NCBI RefSeq assembly: GCF_026126425.1
Contig: NZ_JAFMPW010000009.1
Span: 112,698 to 176,697 of the forward strand
Direction of reading: 5' to 3'
DNA length: 64,000 bases
Origin: Muriicola sp. Z0-33
GTDB taxonomy: Bacteria; Bacteroidota; Bacteroidia; Flavobacteriales; Flavobacteriaceae
Shown: positions 43,818 through 52,623 of the stretch, piece by piece
Layout of the letters: every line of letters starts with the position of its first letter
How positions within the stretch are numbered: position 1 is the first letter of the stretch
Made by a program: the position numbers and the translations under genes
Notes under the pieces: model-generated
What the model saw: only the letters and a program-made list of their open reading frames with translations
Told to the model about the DNA's origin: nothing
Database searches by the model: none

Positions 43818-45380
43818 ATGAAAAGAAATTTCAAATTCGAATTCTTGCTGTGTTTGATGGTACTGCTTACAATTAATTCTTGCAAAACCGATAAGGAAAA
43901 GGGGGAAGTATCCGATGATAAAGCCGGGCCTAACATTGTTATTATCTATGCAGATGATTTGGGTTATGGAGAATTGGGTGTCTACGGAGCAACGGAATTG
44001 AAAACCCCTAATCTGGACAGGCTGGCTAATGGCGGGTTGCGATTTACAAATGGATATGCCTCCTCGGCAACCTGTACACCCAGCAGGTACGCGCTGTTAA
44101 CAGGAGTTTATCCCTGGCGCAACAAAAGGGCAAAAATCCTTCCGGGCACTGCACCTTTAATAATAGATACAGCACAACTAACCCTTCCGAAAATGTTAAA
44201 GAAAAAAGGGTATCATACCGGGATAGTGGGTAAATGGCATTTGGGATTAGGAGATGGAAATGTGGATTGGAATAAAAGAATTGCTCCGGGACCCAATGAG
44301 GTTGGCTTTGATTACAGCAATATTTTGGCAGCCACCCAGGATAGGGTGCCGACTGTTTATATTGAAAACGGTCATGTAGTTAATCTTGACCCCAATGACC
44401 CGATAGAAGTAGATTACCAGAAAAACTTTAAAGGGGAACCAACGGGGCTTGATAACCCGGAAATGCTCAAAATGAAGTGGCATCACGGACACAATAACAG
44501 CATTGTAAACGGAATTCCCCGTATTGGATTTATGAAAGGAGGAGCAGCTGCACTTTGGGTTGATGAGGATATGGCGGATTATTTTTTAAATGAAGCCCAG
44601 CAGTATGTTAGAGCGCAAAAGGAGCAGCCCTTTTTTCTCTATTATGCTTTGCAACAACCCCATGTTCCCCGAACCCCGCATCCGCGTTTTGTAGGTAGTT
44701 CTGGGATGGGTCCCAGGGGAGATGTGATTGTAGAGGCAGATTGGGTAGTTGGAGAGTTGATTAAGACCCTGGAGACTGAAGGGGTATTAGATAATACCTT
44801 GATTATTTTTTCTAGTGACAACGGCCCGGTTTTAAATGATGGCTATTATGATGATGCTGTAGAGAAGGTAGGAAATCACCAACCAAAAGGCCCATTAAGG
44901 GGAGGTAAGTATAGTCTTTTTGAAGCTGGAACCAGAGTGCCTTTCTTTACTTATTGGAAAGGAACAATTAAACCTGGGACTTCTGATGCATTGGTGTCTC
45001 AATTAGATATATTCTCTTCAATTGCGTCTTTAGTTGGCAGTGATTTGGAAGGCGAAGACAGCAAGGATATCTTAAACACCTTTTTGGGTAAGAGTGATAT
45101 GGGAAGGGATGAACTTGTTTTGGAAGCCACCTCCAGAACAGCATATAGAAAGGGGGACTGGGTGATGATTCCTCCTTATGATGGTCCGGCAAAAAATATG
45201 CAGGTTGATATTGAACTCGGAAATGATAAGGAATACCAGTTATATGATCTAAAAAACGATATTGGCCAGGAAATCAACCTTGCGCACAGCAATCCGGATA
45301 AACTGGAAGAAATGATAAAGGCTTTTGAACAAATTAGAGGCGAAGGCTATAAAAAAGTGGAGCAACTGGAGCTGAAATAA
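43818..45380 (+). CDS. Arylsulfatase-type sulfatase, lipoprotein
   Basis: A 520-residue formylglycine sulfatase. Lipobox TINSC (Cys22), metal site YADDLGYGELG (45-55), and the canonical maturation motif CTPSR (Cys86 to Arg90) followed by YALLTG. GKWHLGLG, LQQPHVPRTPH and FSSDNGPVL complete the active site. Standard length for the family. It probably removes sulfate from algal glycan fragments in the periplasm. Co-transcribed with the preceding CSVAR sulfatase. Confidence 0.95.
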   Translation: MKRNFKFEFLLCLMVLLTINSCKTDKEKGEVSDDKAGPNIVIIYADDLGYGELGVYGATELKTPNLDRLANGGLRFTNGYASSATCTPSRYALLTGVYPWRNKRAKILPGTAPLIIDTAQLTLPKMLKKKGYHTGIVGKWHLGLGDGNVDWNKRIAPGPNEVGFDYSNILAATQDRVPTVYIENGHVVNLDPNDPIEVDYQKNFKGEPTGLDNPEMLKMKWHHGHNNSIVNGIPRIGFMKGGAAALWVDEDMADYFLNEAQQYVRAQKEQPFFLYYALQQPHVPRTPHPRFVGSSGMGPRGDVIVEADWVVGELIKTLETEGVLDNTLIIFSSDNGPVLNDGYYDDAVEKVGNHQPKGPLRGGKYSLFEAGTRVPFFTYWKGTIKPGTSDALVSQLDIFSSIASLVGSDLEGEDSKDILNTFLGKSDMGRDELVLEATSRTAYRKGDWVMIPPYDGPAKNMQVDIELGNDKEYQLYDLKNDIGQEINLAHSNPDKLEEMIKAFEQIRGEGYKKVEQLELK

Positions 45381-45455
45381 TTCTAATAAACTAATAAAGA
45401 ATTTTTGGTGAAAAAGCAGAATTCCCTAAATTAAATCCAAATAAATCTAATTGCT

Positions 45456-46337
45456 ATGGAAGAGGTAAAGGATCTGGCCGAGGTGAACGAGCTAATTACT
45501 GAACTATTTAAACTTCCCAATTCTCAGGAAGAATGGGAACAATATAGATTAAGCGATGACCAGGTAGATCATTTTCATGAATTTGGTTACCTGGCAGGAA
45601 TCAAAATGCTTGATGATGTACAGGTTGAAGTACTTAGAAAGGAACTTGCCGAAATCATGGATCCTGAGCACCCTGCCCATCATTTGTTTTATGAGTTTCA
45701 CAGCAATGAATCTGAGGATCCGAATGCAGTACTTTTCCATTCTTTAGGACATTGGCGGATTACCGAAGGTTTTCATGATGTATTGTGGAACCCTGCTTTT
45801 ATTATGGCGGCACACCAATTGCTCGAAAATAAACCAGTAAGATTCTGGCACGACCAGTTGTTCTGTAAACCAGCCCGGCATGGCGGCGTAGTAGCCTGGC
45901 ACCAGGACTATTCTTACTGGACAAGGACTATAGCTATGCAACATCTTACATGTTGGACGGGGCTTGATGATGCAACTGTGTCTAACGGATGTCTGCACTA
46001 CATCCCAAAGAGCCACAAATGGGGTTTGCTGGATGCACCTTCACTAGCTGGTGATATGGACGGATTGATGGACTATCTTTCCCCTGAACAAAAAGCTGCC
46101 TTTGAACCAGTTCCTGTTGAATTAAAAAAGGGGTATGCCACCTTTCACCATCCGCTTATGGTTCATGGGTCTTATGAGAACAAATCCGATATAAGGAGAA
46201 GGGCTTTTGTGCTAAACGTTTTTGCAGATGGTACTGTGAGCAACACCAATTATGAATTACTTCATGGAGTTCCGCCTATTGCGAAAGGTCAAAAGATGCA
46301 AGGGAAGTTTTTTCCGCTTCTTTTTAAGGGTCTTTAA
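45456..46337 (+). CDS. Phytanoyl-CoA dioxygenase (PhyH) family protein
   Basis: A 293-residue Fe(II)/2-oxoglutarate-dependent oxygenase without a signal peptide. The iron facial triad is visible: His149 and Asp151 in AWHQDYSYW, and His237 in PLMVHGSYEN. The arginines at 247-249 are placed to bind 2-oxoglutarate. PhyH enzymes hydroxylate small molecules or remove methyl groups oxidatively. Its place at the end of the sulfatase run (75 bases after) hints at a modified sugar or aglycone as substrate, but the true substrate is unknown. Confidence 0.9.
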   Translation: MEEVKDLAEVNELITELFKLPNSQEEWEQYRLSDDQVDHFHEFGYLAGIKMLDDVQVEVLRKELAEIMDPEHPAHHLFYEFHSNESEDPNAVLFHSLGHWRITEGFHDVLWNPAFIMAAHQLLENKPVRFWHDQLFCKPARHGGVVAWHQDYSYWTRTIAMQHLTCWTGLDDATVSNGCLHYIPKSHKWGLLDAPSLAGDMDGLMDYLSPEQKAAFEPVPVELKKGYATFHHPLMVHGSYENKSDIRRRAFVLNVFADGTVSNTNYELLHGVPPIAKGQKMQGKFFPLLFKGL

Positions 46338-46411
46338 TCGGGATCCACAAACCTTAGAACAAAGAGATCAAAAAATTTAATATACCTATACTTTCCACTT
46401 GAGTAGGTTTC

Positions 46412-46445
46412 AAAAAAAAACAGCCTCCAATTTATGGAGGCTGTT
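46412..46445 (-). terminator. Rho-independent terminator of the Ig-repeat secreted protein gene
   Basis: A perfect ten-base stem AACAGCCTCC / GGAGGCTGTT with a seven-base loop. On the minus strand it is followed by a run of T (nine A residues at 46412-46420 on the plus strand), so it ends the leftward gene at 46468. It may also slow rightward transcription. Confidence 0.88.
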
Positions 46446-46467
46446 ATATAACATTTAAGAAATAATC

Positions 46468-48762
46468 TTATTTTTTGATCAGCGGCACAGTGAAGCTAGA
46501 GCCCTTTGATTGCAAGATCAGATAGTAAACACCATTGTTCTTGTTGTCAAAGGAATCCAGGTTAAACTCTGCATTATCCCCTGCTCTGTCAACAGATATT
46601 TTCCCGGTTTCTACCTCTGCACCAGAAGTGCTGATTAGACTATAGAAAACATCTCCTACAACTTCTTCCGGCACTTTTACCGAGAATCTGCCATCTTTAA
46701 CTGGGTTAGGGTAAACATAAACCTGACCAATTGCTGACTTCGCAGTAGATGTACCTGCTGTGAAGTTTATTGTTGCACTTCCCAGCTTAGTCCCAGTCCT
46801 GTTACTTCCGGACCAGGCCTCAGCCAATAAGGTATAGGAACCTGAAGGGAAATTGACTCCAACGTAATTTCCACCATTATCTGCATAAAGTGCATAAGGA
46901 GCTGTATTCTCTGTCCAAACTCTGTTCAGACGACCAGATAATCTAAAGTATACACTCTTAGTGCCGCTAAATGAAGAGTTTGCTCTTATGTTCTTATCAT
47001 TGGGTGAACTAATATTACTGCCATTAGACAGTGTACTCACCACACTGTTGGTACTGGCATTTATCAGGCTAAACGTAACTCCTCCTCCAGATGGTGGTGG
47101 TGGCGGTGGTGGTGGGTTACCACTACCTACTGTAATATTAACAGTAGCCGAGGTAGTTGCCCCATCATTATCTGTAACAGTTGCTCTGATTGCGTAGCTG
47201 CCTGCAGCAATGTTAGATATAACGTATGGAGTAAAGAAAGTACCGTCAGTATCTCTAAGAACATTGTTCACAAAAATCTGGTGTTTTACAACACTTCCGT
47301 CAGAATCACTGGCTGATAATCCAACACTTACATTACTTCCTACGGCAAAATTTTGACCATTATTTGGACTCGTAATACTAACCACAGGAGGATTATTACC
47401 TCCTGTTGGTGGTGGTGGTGGCGGTGGTGGTGGATTACCACTACCTACAGTAATATTTACGGTTGCTGATGCTGTTGCACCTTCATTATCTGTTACGGTA
47501 ACTCGTATAGCATAACTACCCGCAGCAATATTTGATATTTGGTGTGCCGTATAATTGGCCCCATCCGTGTCTTTAAGAGCACCATTTACATATACCTGAT
47601 GTTTTGCGATACTTCCATCAGAATCACTAGCAGAAACTCCAACTGTTACCGTACTTCCGGTATTAAAGTTCTGTCCGTCCGCAGGATTGGTAATGCTGAC
47701 TGTCGGAGCATTATTCTCTCCTGATGGTGGCGGAGGTGGTGGTGGTGGTGGAGAGCCTCCTCCTCCTACTGTGATATTAACAGTGGAAGAAGCAGTCTTG
47801 CCCCCGTTATCTGTTACTGTGGCTCTTATGGCATAACTACCAGCAGCAGCGTTTGTCATGGTATATGCAGAATAGTTTGCGCCATCAGTATCTTTCAAGA
47901 CATTATTTACAAAAATCTGATGCTTAGAAATACTTCCGTCAGAATCACTCGCATTTAATGAGACCGTTATATTGCTTCCTGTGTTAAAATTTTGACCATT
48001 GCTGGGACTAGTAATGCTAACAGTTGGAGCGTTATTCTCGCCTGATGGTGGTGGTGGCGGTGGTGGCGGTGGTGGTGGTGTTGAACTACCATCGCAATTC
48101 GTTTGAGTCCTGGATAAACTTTGAGCAGAACTTGCTGAAATTGATGTTCTATGAAGTACCATACGGTCTATTAGGTGGCCATTAGACCTTCCTGAAACCT
48201 GAATACGGTAAACACCGGGAGAATTAAATACTGCATAGACCTGGTGTGGATCAAAATCACTGGTTTGTGTTGACCAACTCCAGTTAATAGTATTGGTATA
48301 CACCTTAAACCAACCTCCTCCACTGGCACCTTCGGGATTAGGAGTTTTACCAGATCCTTTAGGATAAACCCTGCTATTTCCCCTTAGACCGTAAAAATCA
48401 GAGGCGTCCGGGAATTTTAACCAGGAATCATTGTGCTCAGTTGAAGCATTACTACTCGCCAGAACACCAATTTTGTTGCGCCATTGAAAACGGTAGGTTC
48501 CCGGGGTATTAATCCGAACCGTATATGTAACAATATTATTTCCGGGGCTGCCAAAGTAGTTAGTACCTTCATAGGAATTGTATCCGCTTCCGGTATAACC
48601 AGACTGGCTGGATCTCTGAGCCCAACCTGGGCCATCGACAGATTCAGCTTCTATCACAGCTATCCCGTTTACTTCCTGAAACTGAGCTCCGGTACATTGG
48701 GCCTGTATCTGATAAGCAAACAAAGCTGTTAAACAAATAAAAAGAGTAGTTTTTAACTTCAT
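46468..48762 (-). CDS. T9SS-secreted protein with CBM-like and tandem Ig-like domains
   Basis: A 764-residue secreted protein. Signal peptide ends near IQAQ (residue 22). Residues 24-207 resemble a CBM6/CBM35-type beta-sandwich (VIEAESVDGPGW, YTVRINTPGTYRFQW, GVYRIQVSGRSNGHLIDRM in pieces). Poly-proline linkers (229-240, 339-347 and two more) separate three nearly identical Ig-like domains (about 245-333, 352-436, 452-538; NGQNFNTGS, SASDSDGSI, ATVTDN). A further beta domain precedes the T9SS type A sorting domain, which starts at VYVYPNPVKDGRFSV and ends VPLIKK. No catalytic domain is seen; it is probably a polysaccharide-binding or adhesive surface protein. Confidence 0.88.
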   Translation of the reverse strand: MKLKTTLFICLTALFAYQIQAQCTGAQFQEVNGIAVIEAESVDGPGWAQRSSQSGYTGSGYNSYEGTNYFGSPGNNIVTYTVRINTPGTYRFQWRNKIGVLASSNASTEHNDSWLKFPDASDFYGLRGNSRVYPKGSGKTPNPEGASGGGWFKVYTNTINWSWSTQTSDFDPHQVYAVFNSPGVYRIQVSGRSNGHLIDRMVLHRTSISASSAQSLSRTQTNCDGSSTPPPPPPPPPPPSGENNAPTVSITSPSNGQNFNTGSNITVSLNASDSDGSISKHQIFVNNVLKDTDGANYSAYTMTNAAAGSYAIRATVTDNGGKTASSTVNITVGGGGSPPPPPPPPPSGENNAPTVSITNPADGQNFNTGSTVTVGVSASDSDGSIAKHQVYVNGALKDTDGANYTAHQISNIAAGSYAIRVTVTDNEGATASATVNITVGSGNPPPPPPPPPTGGNNPPVVSITSPNNGQNFAVGSNVSVGLSASDSDGSVVKHQIFVNNVLRDTDGTFFTPYVISNIAAGSYAIRATVTDNDGATTSATVNITVGSGNPPPPPPPPSGGGVTFSLINASTNSVVSTLSNGSNISSPNDKNIRANSSFSGTKSVYFRLSGRLNRVWTENTAPYALYADNGGNYVGVNFPSGSYTLLAEAWSGSNRTGTKLGSATINFTAGTSTAKSAIGQVYVYPNPVKDGRFSVKVPEEVVGDVFYSLISTSGAEVETGKISVDRAGDNAEFNLDSFDNKNNGVYYLILQSKGSSFTVPLIKK
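47091..48078. repeat. Tandem Ig-domain repeats with GGT/CCA microsatellites
   Basis: Three ~320-base coding repeats lie between four proline tracts at about 47091-47113, 47407-47433, 47722-47748 and 48043-48078. The tracts appear on the plus strand as GGTGGTGGCGGT-type triplet runs. Both the repeats and the triplet runs are prone to copy-number change by recombination or slippage. Confidence 0.75.
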
Positions 48763-49323
48763 AAGTTAATTGTTTGTGGGGTTAGTAAAAATTTAGAATA
48801 ATTATCGAGAACGAGAATAAGAAAAGTGCAGATAACAGGCATACATAGGTGTATACCTAGAGCTAAAACATGTGGGGTCAAACGCTTCATACGAATGAGT
48901 GGGTGATGATTAGTTTTTTGCACTTGATTGTATATGTTATAATACATATACGACGAAAAGACCATTTTGGTCTACGAAAGGCAAAAAAAACCATTTATTG
49001 TCTAATAAACAACTACTTAGACCTTAAATATCTCCTAAAACCTTTATTAATTTGATAATAGTTGATTAATGGAGCATAAATGAAGGAAAAAATAACAAAG
49101 GAGATAAGAAATATTAATATAAAAAATTAGGAATTATCCTTCTCATAGAAAATCAGAAGGATCATAAATGCCAATAAGTGTAATGTAAATTTTAGTAAAT
49201 TTAAAGGGAAAGTAGGACGAAAATAAAGAATTTATAACCATTTTTTGGATGTAGTAATATCCTGTGACATTGGCTCTAATAGAAAAGGCAAGATTGGGGA
49301 ATCCATAATGCTATAGCGCAGAC
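48763..49323. other. AT-rich intergenic region
   Basis: 560 bases with no convincing gene; short reading frames here have no ribosome site or recognisable content. It contains the palindrome TAGGT-GTAT-ACCTA (48846-48859), about 84 bases upstream of the Ig-repeat protein start, which could be an operator for it. Confidence 0.4.
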
Positions 49324-49452
49324 CTAAAAGAATCCTAATCCGGCCAGAATAAGACAAATTACCACAGCGGCCAGAATTAGTACCAAGACTACAACCATAA
49401 TACTTAGAAATCCGTTTAGGATTCTAATACCAGGTGTTAAATGCTCTTCCAT
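49324..49452 (-). CDS. Putative 42-residue single-span membrane protein
   Basis: A short frame encoding MEEHLTPGIRILNGFLSIMV and then an almost wholly hydrophobic helix (VVVLVLILAAVVICLILAG) ending GFF. The composition, an amphipathic start then one clean membrane span, is unlike random AT-rich sequence and typical of small membrane proteins. No clear ribosome site. Function unknown; it stands alone in an intergenic region. Confidence 0.45.
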   Translation of the reverse strand: MEEHLTPGIRILNGFLSIMVVVLVLILAAVVICLILAGLGFF

Positions 49453-49593
49453 AATTCATATAATTTACAACAATTTACTAATAATTGCTTAATATTTAAG
49501 GGTATATAATTAGAAATCGATCAAACGCCCTGCTTGGAGGGCATTTCAAAGATGTACTGCTTAAATAAACGTTGAATGGCCTGGCGGAAGAAA

Positions 49594-50922
49594 TTACTTT
49601 GAACCTGAATCACTAAGTTTTCTGCCAAGTTCTTCCAATGACACCCCTTTTGTTTCTGGCATCATATACCGGACAAATAGCAATTGAAGAACCATCATAA
49701 AGGCAAAAAATGCAAATACAGGCCCCGGCCCAATTTTAGAAAAAAGAAAAGGTACGGTTGATGGAATTATAGCAGCTAAAACCCAATGTGTGGAACTGCC
49801 AAAAGACTGGCCGGCACTCCTCAAATGATTTGGGAAAATCTCGGAAATAAAAACCCAAATTACTGCACCCTGACCAATCGCATGAGAAGCTATAAACAAA
49901 AACAGGAATATGGGCACTGCCATCCCTGTCCAACCCAAAAAGAAGGCTGCGGCAACAAGAGAAAGAGAAACAATGTATCCTACAGATCCAAAATACATTA
50001 ACTGTTTTCTGCCTAATCGATCTATCAGAAATATGCCCAGGATAGTGAAAAGTAAATTAGTGACTCCAATTCCAATACTACTCAATAAGGCTGTACTTGC
50101 CCCTAATCCGGCTTCTTCAAAAATCCGGGGAGCATAATAAAGAAATGCATTGATGCCCGAAAACTGATTAAAAAAAGCTATTAAGAAAGCAAGAATAAGT
50201 GGAAAGCGGTACTTCTTAATGAATATAGTCTCTGCAGTGCCATTTGATGCAACTTCTCCAGACATATTCTCCATCAAGGCCTCAACAGTCAAAGACGGAT
50301 TTACCGTTTTAAGTACTTTACTGGCTTCTTCTTTTCTGCCCTTTGTTAATAGCCATCTTGGACTTCTGGGTACGGATAAGACAAAGAGCGTATATAGAAT
50401 TGCCGGGATTGCTTCTACCCCTACCATCCATCGCCAGTCGTTTTCTCCCAGTCCGCTTAAAAGATAATTGGAAAGAAAGGCAATCAAAATCCCAAACACC
50501 AGCATAAACTGGTAAAAACCTACTAACCTGCCTCGGTCTTTGGCCGGGGCAATTTCAGAAATGTAGGCCGGAGCTGCAATTGTTGAAGCCCCGACACCGA
50601 GACCTCCGATAAAGCGAAAGGCAGCAAAGCTTATCGGGTCATTGGCAAAGGCAGAACCGATAGCAGAAACCGAGTAGAGTACACCTATCCATATCAGTGT
50701 TTGTTTTCTTCCAATTTTATTGGTGGGGATACCCCCAAAGATTGCTCCAATAACGGTGCCCCAAAGTGCCATTCCCATAACAACAATTCCATGAAAACCA
50801 TCAGAGGATTGCCAAAGTAATTGCAGTTTTTGATCTGCACCCGAAATTACAACGGTGTCAAATCCAAATAAAAAGCCCGCCAGGGCTGCTATTAAAGAAA
50901 TTCTTAAGATCCTGGAATTCAT
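49594..50922 (-). CDS. Sugar porter family MFS transporter
   Basis: A 442-residue, 12-helix transporter of the XylE/GLUT-like sugar porter family. Signatures: FGFDTVVISGA in helix 1, NKIGRKQTLIW (loop 2-3), RFIGGLGVGASTIAAPAYISEIAPAKDRGRLV (given as two family motifs, RFIGGLGVG and YISEIAP), PRSPRWL after helix 6, FSGINAFLYYAP in helix 7, DRLGRKQLM (loop 8-9) and PETKGVSLEE at the end. It imports a monosaccharide with H+ or Na+. The sugar is unknown; it is 11 kb from the fucose operon. Confidence 0.93.
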   Translation of the reverse strand: MNSRILRISLIAALAGFLFGFDTVVISGADQKLQLLWQSSDGFHGIVVMGMALWGTVIGAIFGGIPTNKIGRKQTLIWIGVLYSVSAIGSAFANDPISFAAFRFIGGLGVGASTIAAPAYISEIAPAKDRGRLVGFYQFMLVFGILIAFLSNYLLSGLGENDWRWMVGVEAIPAILYTLFVLSVPRSPRWLLTKGRKEEASKVLKTVNPSLTVEALMENMSGEVASNGTAETIFIKKYRFPLILAFLIAFFNQFSGINAFLYYAPRIFEEAGLGASTALLSSIGIGVTNLLFTILGIFLIDRLGRKQLMYFGSVGYIVSLSLVAAAFFLGWTGMAVPIFLFLFIASHAIGQGAVIWVFISEIFPNHLRSAGQSFGSSTHWVLAAIIPSTVPFLFSKIGPGPVFAFFAFMMVLQLLFVRYMMPETKGVSLEELGRKLSDSGSK

Positions 50923-50988
50923 TTTGCTGGTTTAGCGGTTTTCGTAAAACTAGCAAAAAAAAGGAAAGCTCAAAATGCAATTTTATGA

Positions 50989-51243
50989 TCAGGCAGTTTT
51001 TGGTCTAAGAGTGTCTAATTCGTTTTTGCTCCTATTTTTGTGATTTCTTCGGTCGGACTTTTGTTCTTTCGGAACTTCGTTGATCTTAATTGGCCGTTCC
51101 TTTTTTTCCTCACTTTTTTCAACCGGAGATACCTCTGCTTCTTTTGCAGGATTAGCTTTTTGATGAGTATCAGGCTGGTTTCTGCATGCTAAAAATCCTA
51201 TGCATAAGAACAACATGAAAACTAAATTAGGGGCAAATTTCAT
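50989..51243 (-). CDS. Small charged lipoprotein
   Basis: An 84-residue protein: signal with lipobox GFLAC (Cys20), then a hydrophilic tail rich in Lys, Glu, Asn and Arg with no hydrophobic core, likely disordered. No family recognised. It starts 19 bases after the end of waaA on the same strand, so it may be in its transcript. Confidence 0.6.
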   Translation of the reverse strand: MKFAPNLVFMLFLCIGFLACRNQPDTHQKANPAKEAEVSPVEKSEEKKERPIKINEVPKEQKSDRRNHKNRSKNELDTLRPKTA

Positions 51244-51262
51244 AATTTGGGTAGATTAAGCA

Positions 51263-52507
51263 CTATAGTAACGTACGCAGATACGCTATTATTTGGATGC
51301 TTGCCCCCTTATTTTTTTCGATATAAGCAGTATTGACCAGACCTGTTCTCTTTCTGAAGTCATTGTCATTTACAAATTTATCTACTGCATTTTCAAAATC
51401 TTTGTAGTTATTAATGCTCAGACACCCTTTTTGCTCTACCAGTTCTTCAGCTTCCTTAAAGCCAGTATATTTTGGGCCAATTAAGACAGGCATACCAAAT
51501 ACTGCAGGTTCAAGTGTATTGTGAAGTCCTGTAGCGAAACCACCACCTACATAGGCTATATCCCCATAGCTGTATATTTTTGTTAACAAGCCAATGTGGT
51601 CAACTATCAAGACTTCAAAGTCTTTAAGATCCTGCCCATTATACTCCGAATAAAGAACTGTTTTTTTTGTAATGGATTTTCTTAATTCAATTATATGATC
51701 TTTTTTAATGTTGTGAGGAGCAATGACGAATTTAACAGATGAGCCCGTGGTATTAATATAGGGGACAATACGTTTTTCATCCTCTGGCCAGGTACTTCCT
51801 GCGATAAAACACAATTGATCATCTTTGAAAACATTCATAAAATCCAAAGAATTATCTCGCTCTTTAATTTTATTCACCCGGTCAAATCTGGTATCTCCTG
51901 AAATTGTAACCTGGTTAATTCCAATTTCCTGTAATAATACTTCGGACGCTTCATTTTGAACAAAAAAATGATCAAATTTCAGTAAGGCCTTTCGCATAAA
52001 ATCACCATACCATTTAAAATAAATCTGCTTTTTCTTAAATATTGCCGATATGAGAATAATGGGAATCTGATTCTTTTCTAAGGCACTTAAATAATTGGGC
52101 CATATTTCATATTTGACGAAAATTGCAATTTTTGGGTTAACCTTCTTTACGAACTTCCAGGCATTTTTTTTACTATCCAAAGGCAGGTAACAAACAACAT
52201 TTGCTGCATTGGTATTTTTCTTAACCTCATAACCAGATGGCGAAAAGAAGGTGATAAGTATCTTATATTCACTAAAATGTTTCCTAATCTGCTCTATTAC
52301 CGGCAGGCCCTGTTCAAATTCTCCAAGAGAAGCGGTATGTATCCATATGACATTGTCTGTTTCAGAAATGTTCTTTTCCAGAATCGAAAAAGTAGCTTTG
52401 CGCCCTTTAACAAATAAATTAATCTTTGGTTGGAAAAGCGCAATGATTTTTAAGGTAAACGAAATTACCGCCAGCGCCAGATTATAGAAGAAATACACGA
52501 ACAACAA
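51263..52507 (-). CDS. waaA: 3-deoxy-D-manno-octulosonic acid (Kdo) transferase
   Basis: A 414-residue membrane-anchored GT-B transferase. The N-terminal helix is followed by WIHTASLGEFEQGLPVI, ITFFSPSGYEV, FVKYEIWPNYL, GDTRFDRV, and GGGFATGLHNTLEPAVFGMPVLIGP, all typical WaaA motifs. It adds Kdo to lipid A precursor on the inner leaflet. No ATG fits the beginning; TTG at 52507 or 52504, or GTG at 52498, would all place the anchor helix at the N-terminus. Divergent from the DegT gene. Confidence 0.94.
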   Translation of the reverse strand: MLFVYFFYNLALAVISFTLKIIALFQPKINLFVKGRKATFSILEKNISETDNVIWIHTASLGEFEQGLPVIEQIRKHFSEYKILITFFSPSGYEVKKNTNAANVVCYLPLDSKKNAWKFVKKVNPKIAIFVKYEIWPNYLSALEKNQIPIILISAIFKKKQIYFKWYGDFMRKALLKFDHFFVQNEASEVLLQEIGINQVTISGDTRFDRVNKIKERDNSLDFMNVFKDDQLCFIAGSTWPEDEKRIVPYINTTGSSVKFVIAPHNIKKDHIIELRKSITKKTVLYSEYNGQDLKDFEVLIVDHIGLLTKIYSYGDIAYVGGGFATGLHNTLEPAVFGMPVLIGPKYTGFKEAEELVEQKGCLSINNYKDFENAVDKFVNDNDFRKRTGLVNTAYIEKNKGASIQIIAYLRTLL

Positions 52508-52623
52508 GTTTAATGCTAAAATACGCTTCTTTGCTTAAATTCATTTGAAGCCTTTCCTTATTTTTGTAATATTGTTCCCGGTGTCCATTGCAAACGGATA
52601 CCCTTCTTATCCAATTAAATCTT

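Noticed and set aside
25153..46337. Whether the sulfatase/fucose island is a classical polysaccharide utilisation locus
   Set aside because: No SusC/SusD pair, glycoside hydrolase, lyase or hybrid two-component regulator was found between these coordinates, so the term was not used.
46961..47197. Frame antisense to the Ig-repeat protein with a poly-glycine run
   Set aside because: The glycine run is the complement of the proline linker codons.
48759..49055. Two short overlapping frames, one on each strand, in the AT-rich gap
   Set aside because: Both have low-complexity AT-driven composition and no ribosome site; neither resembles a family.
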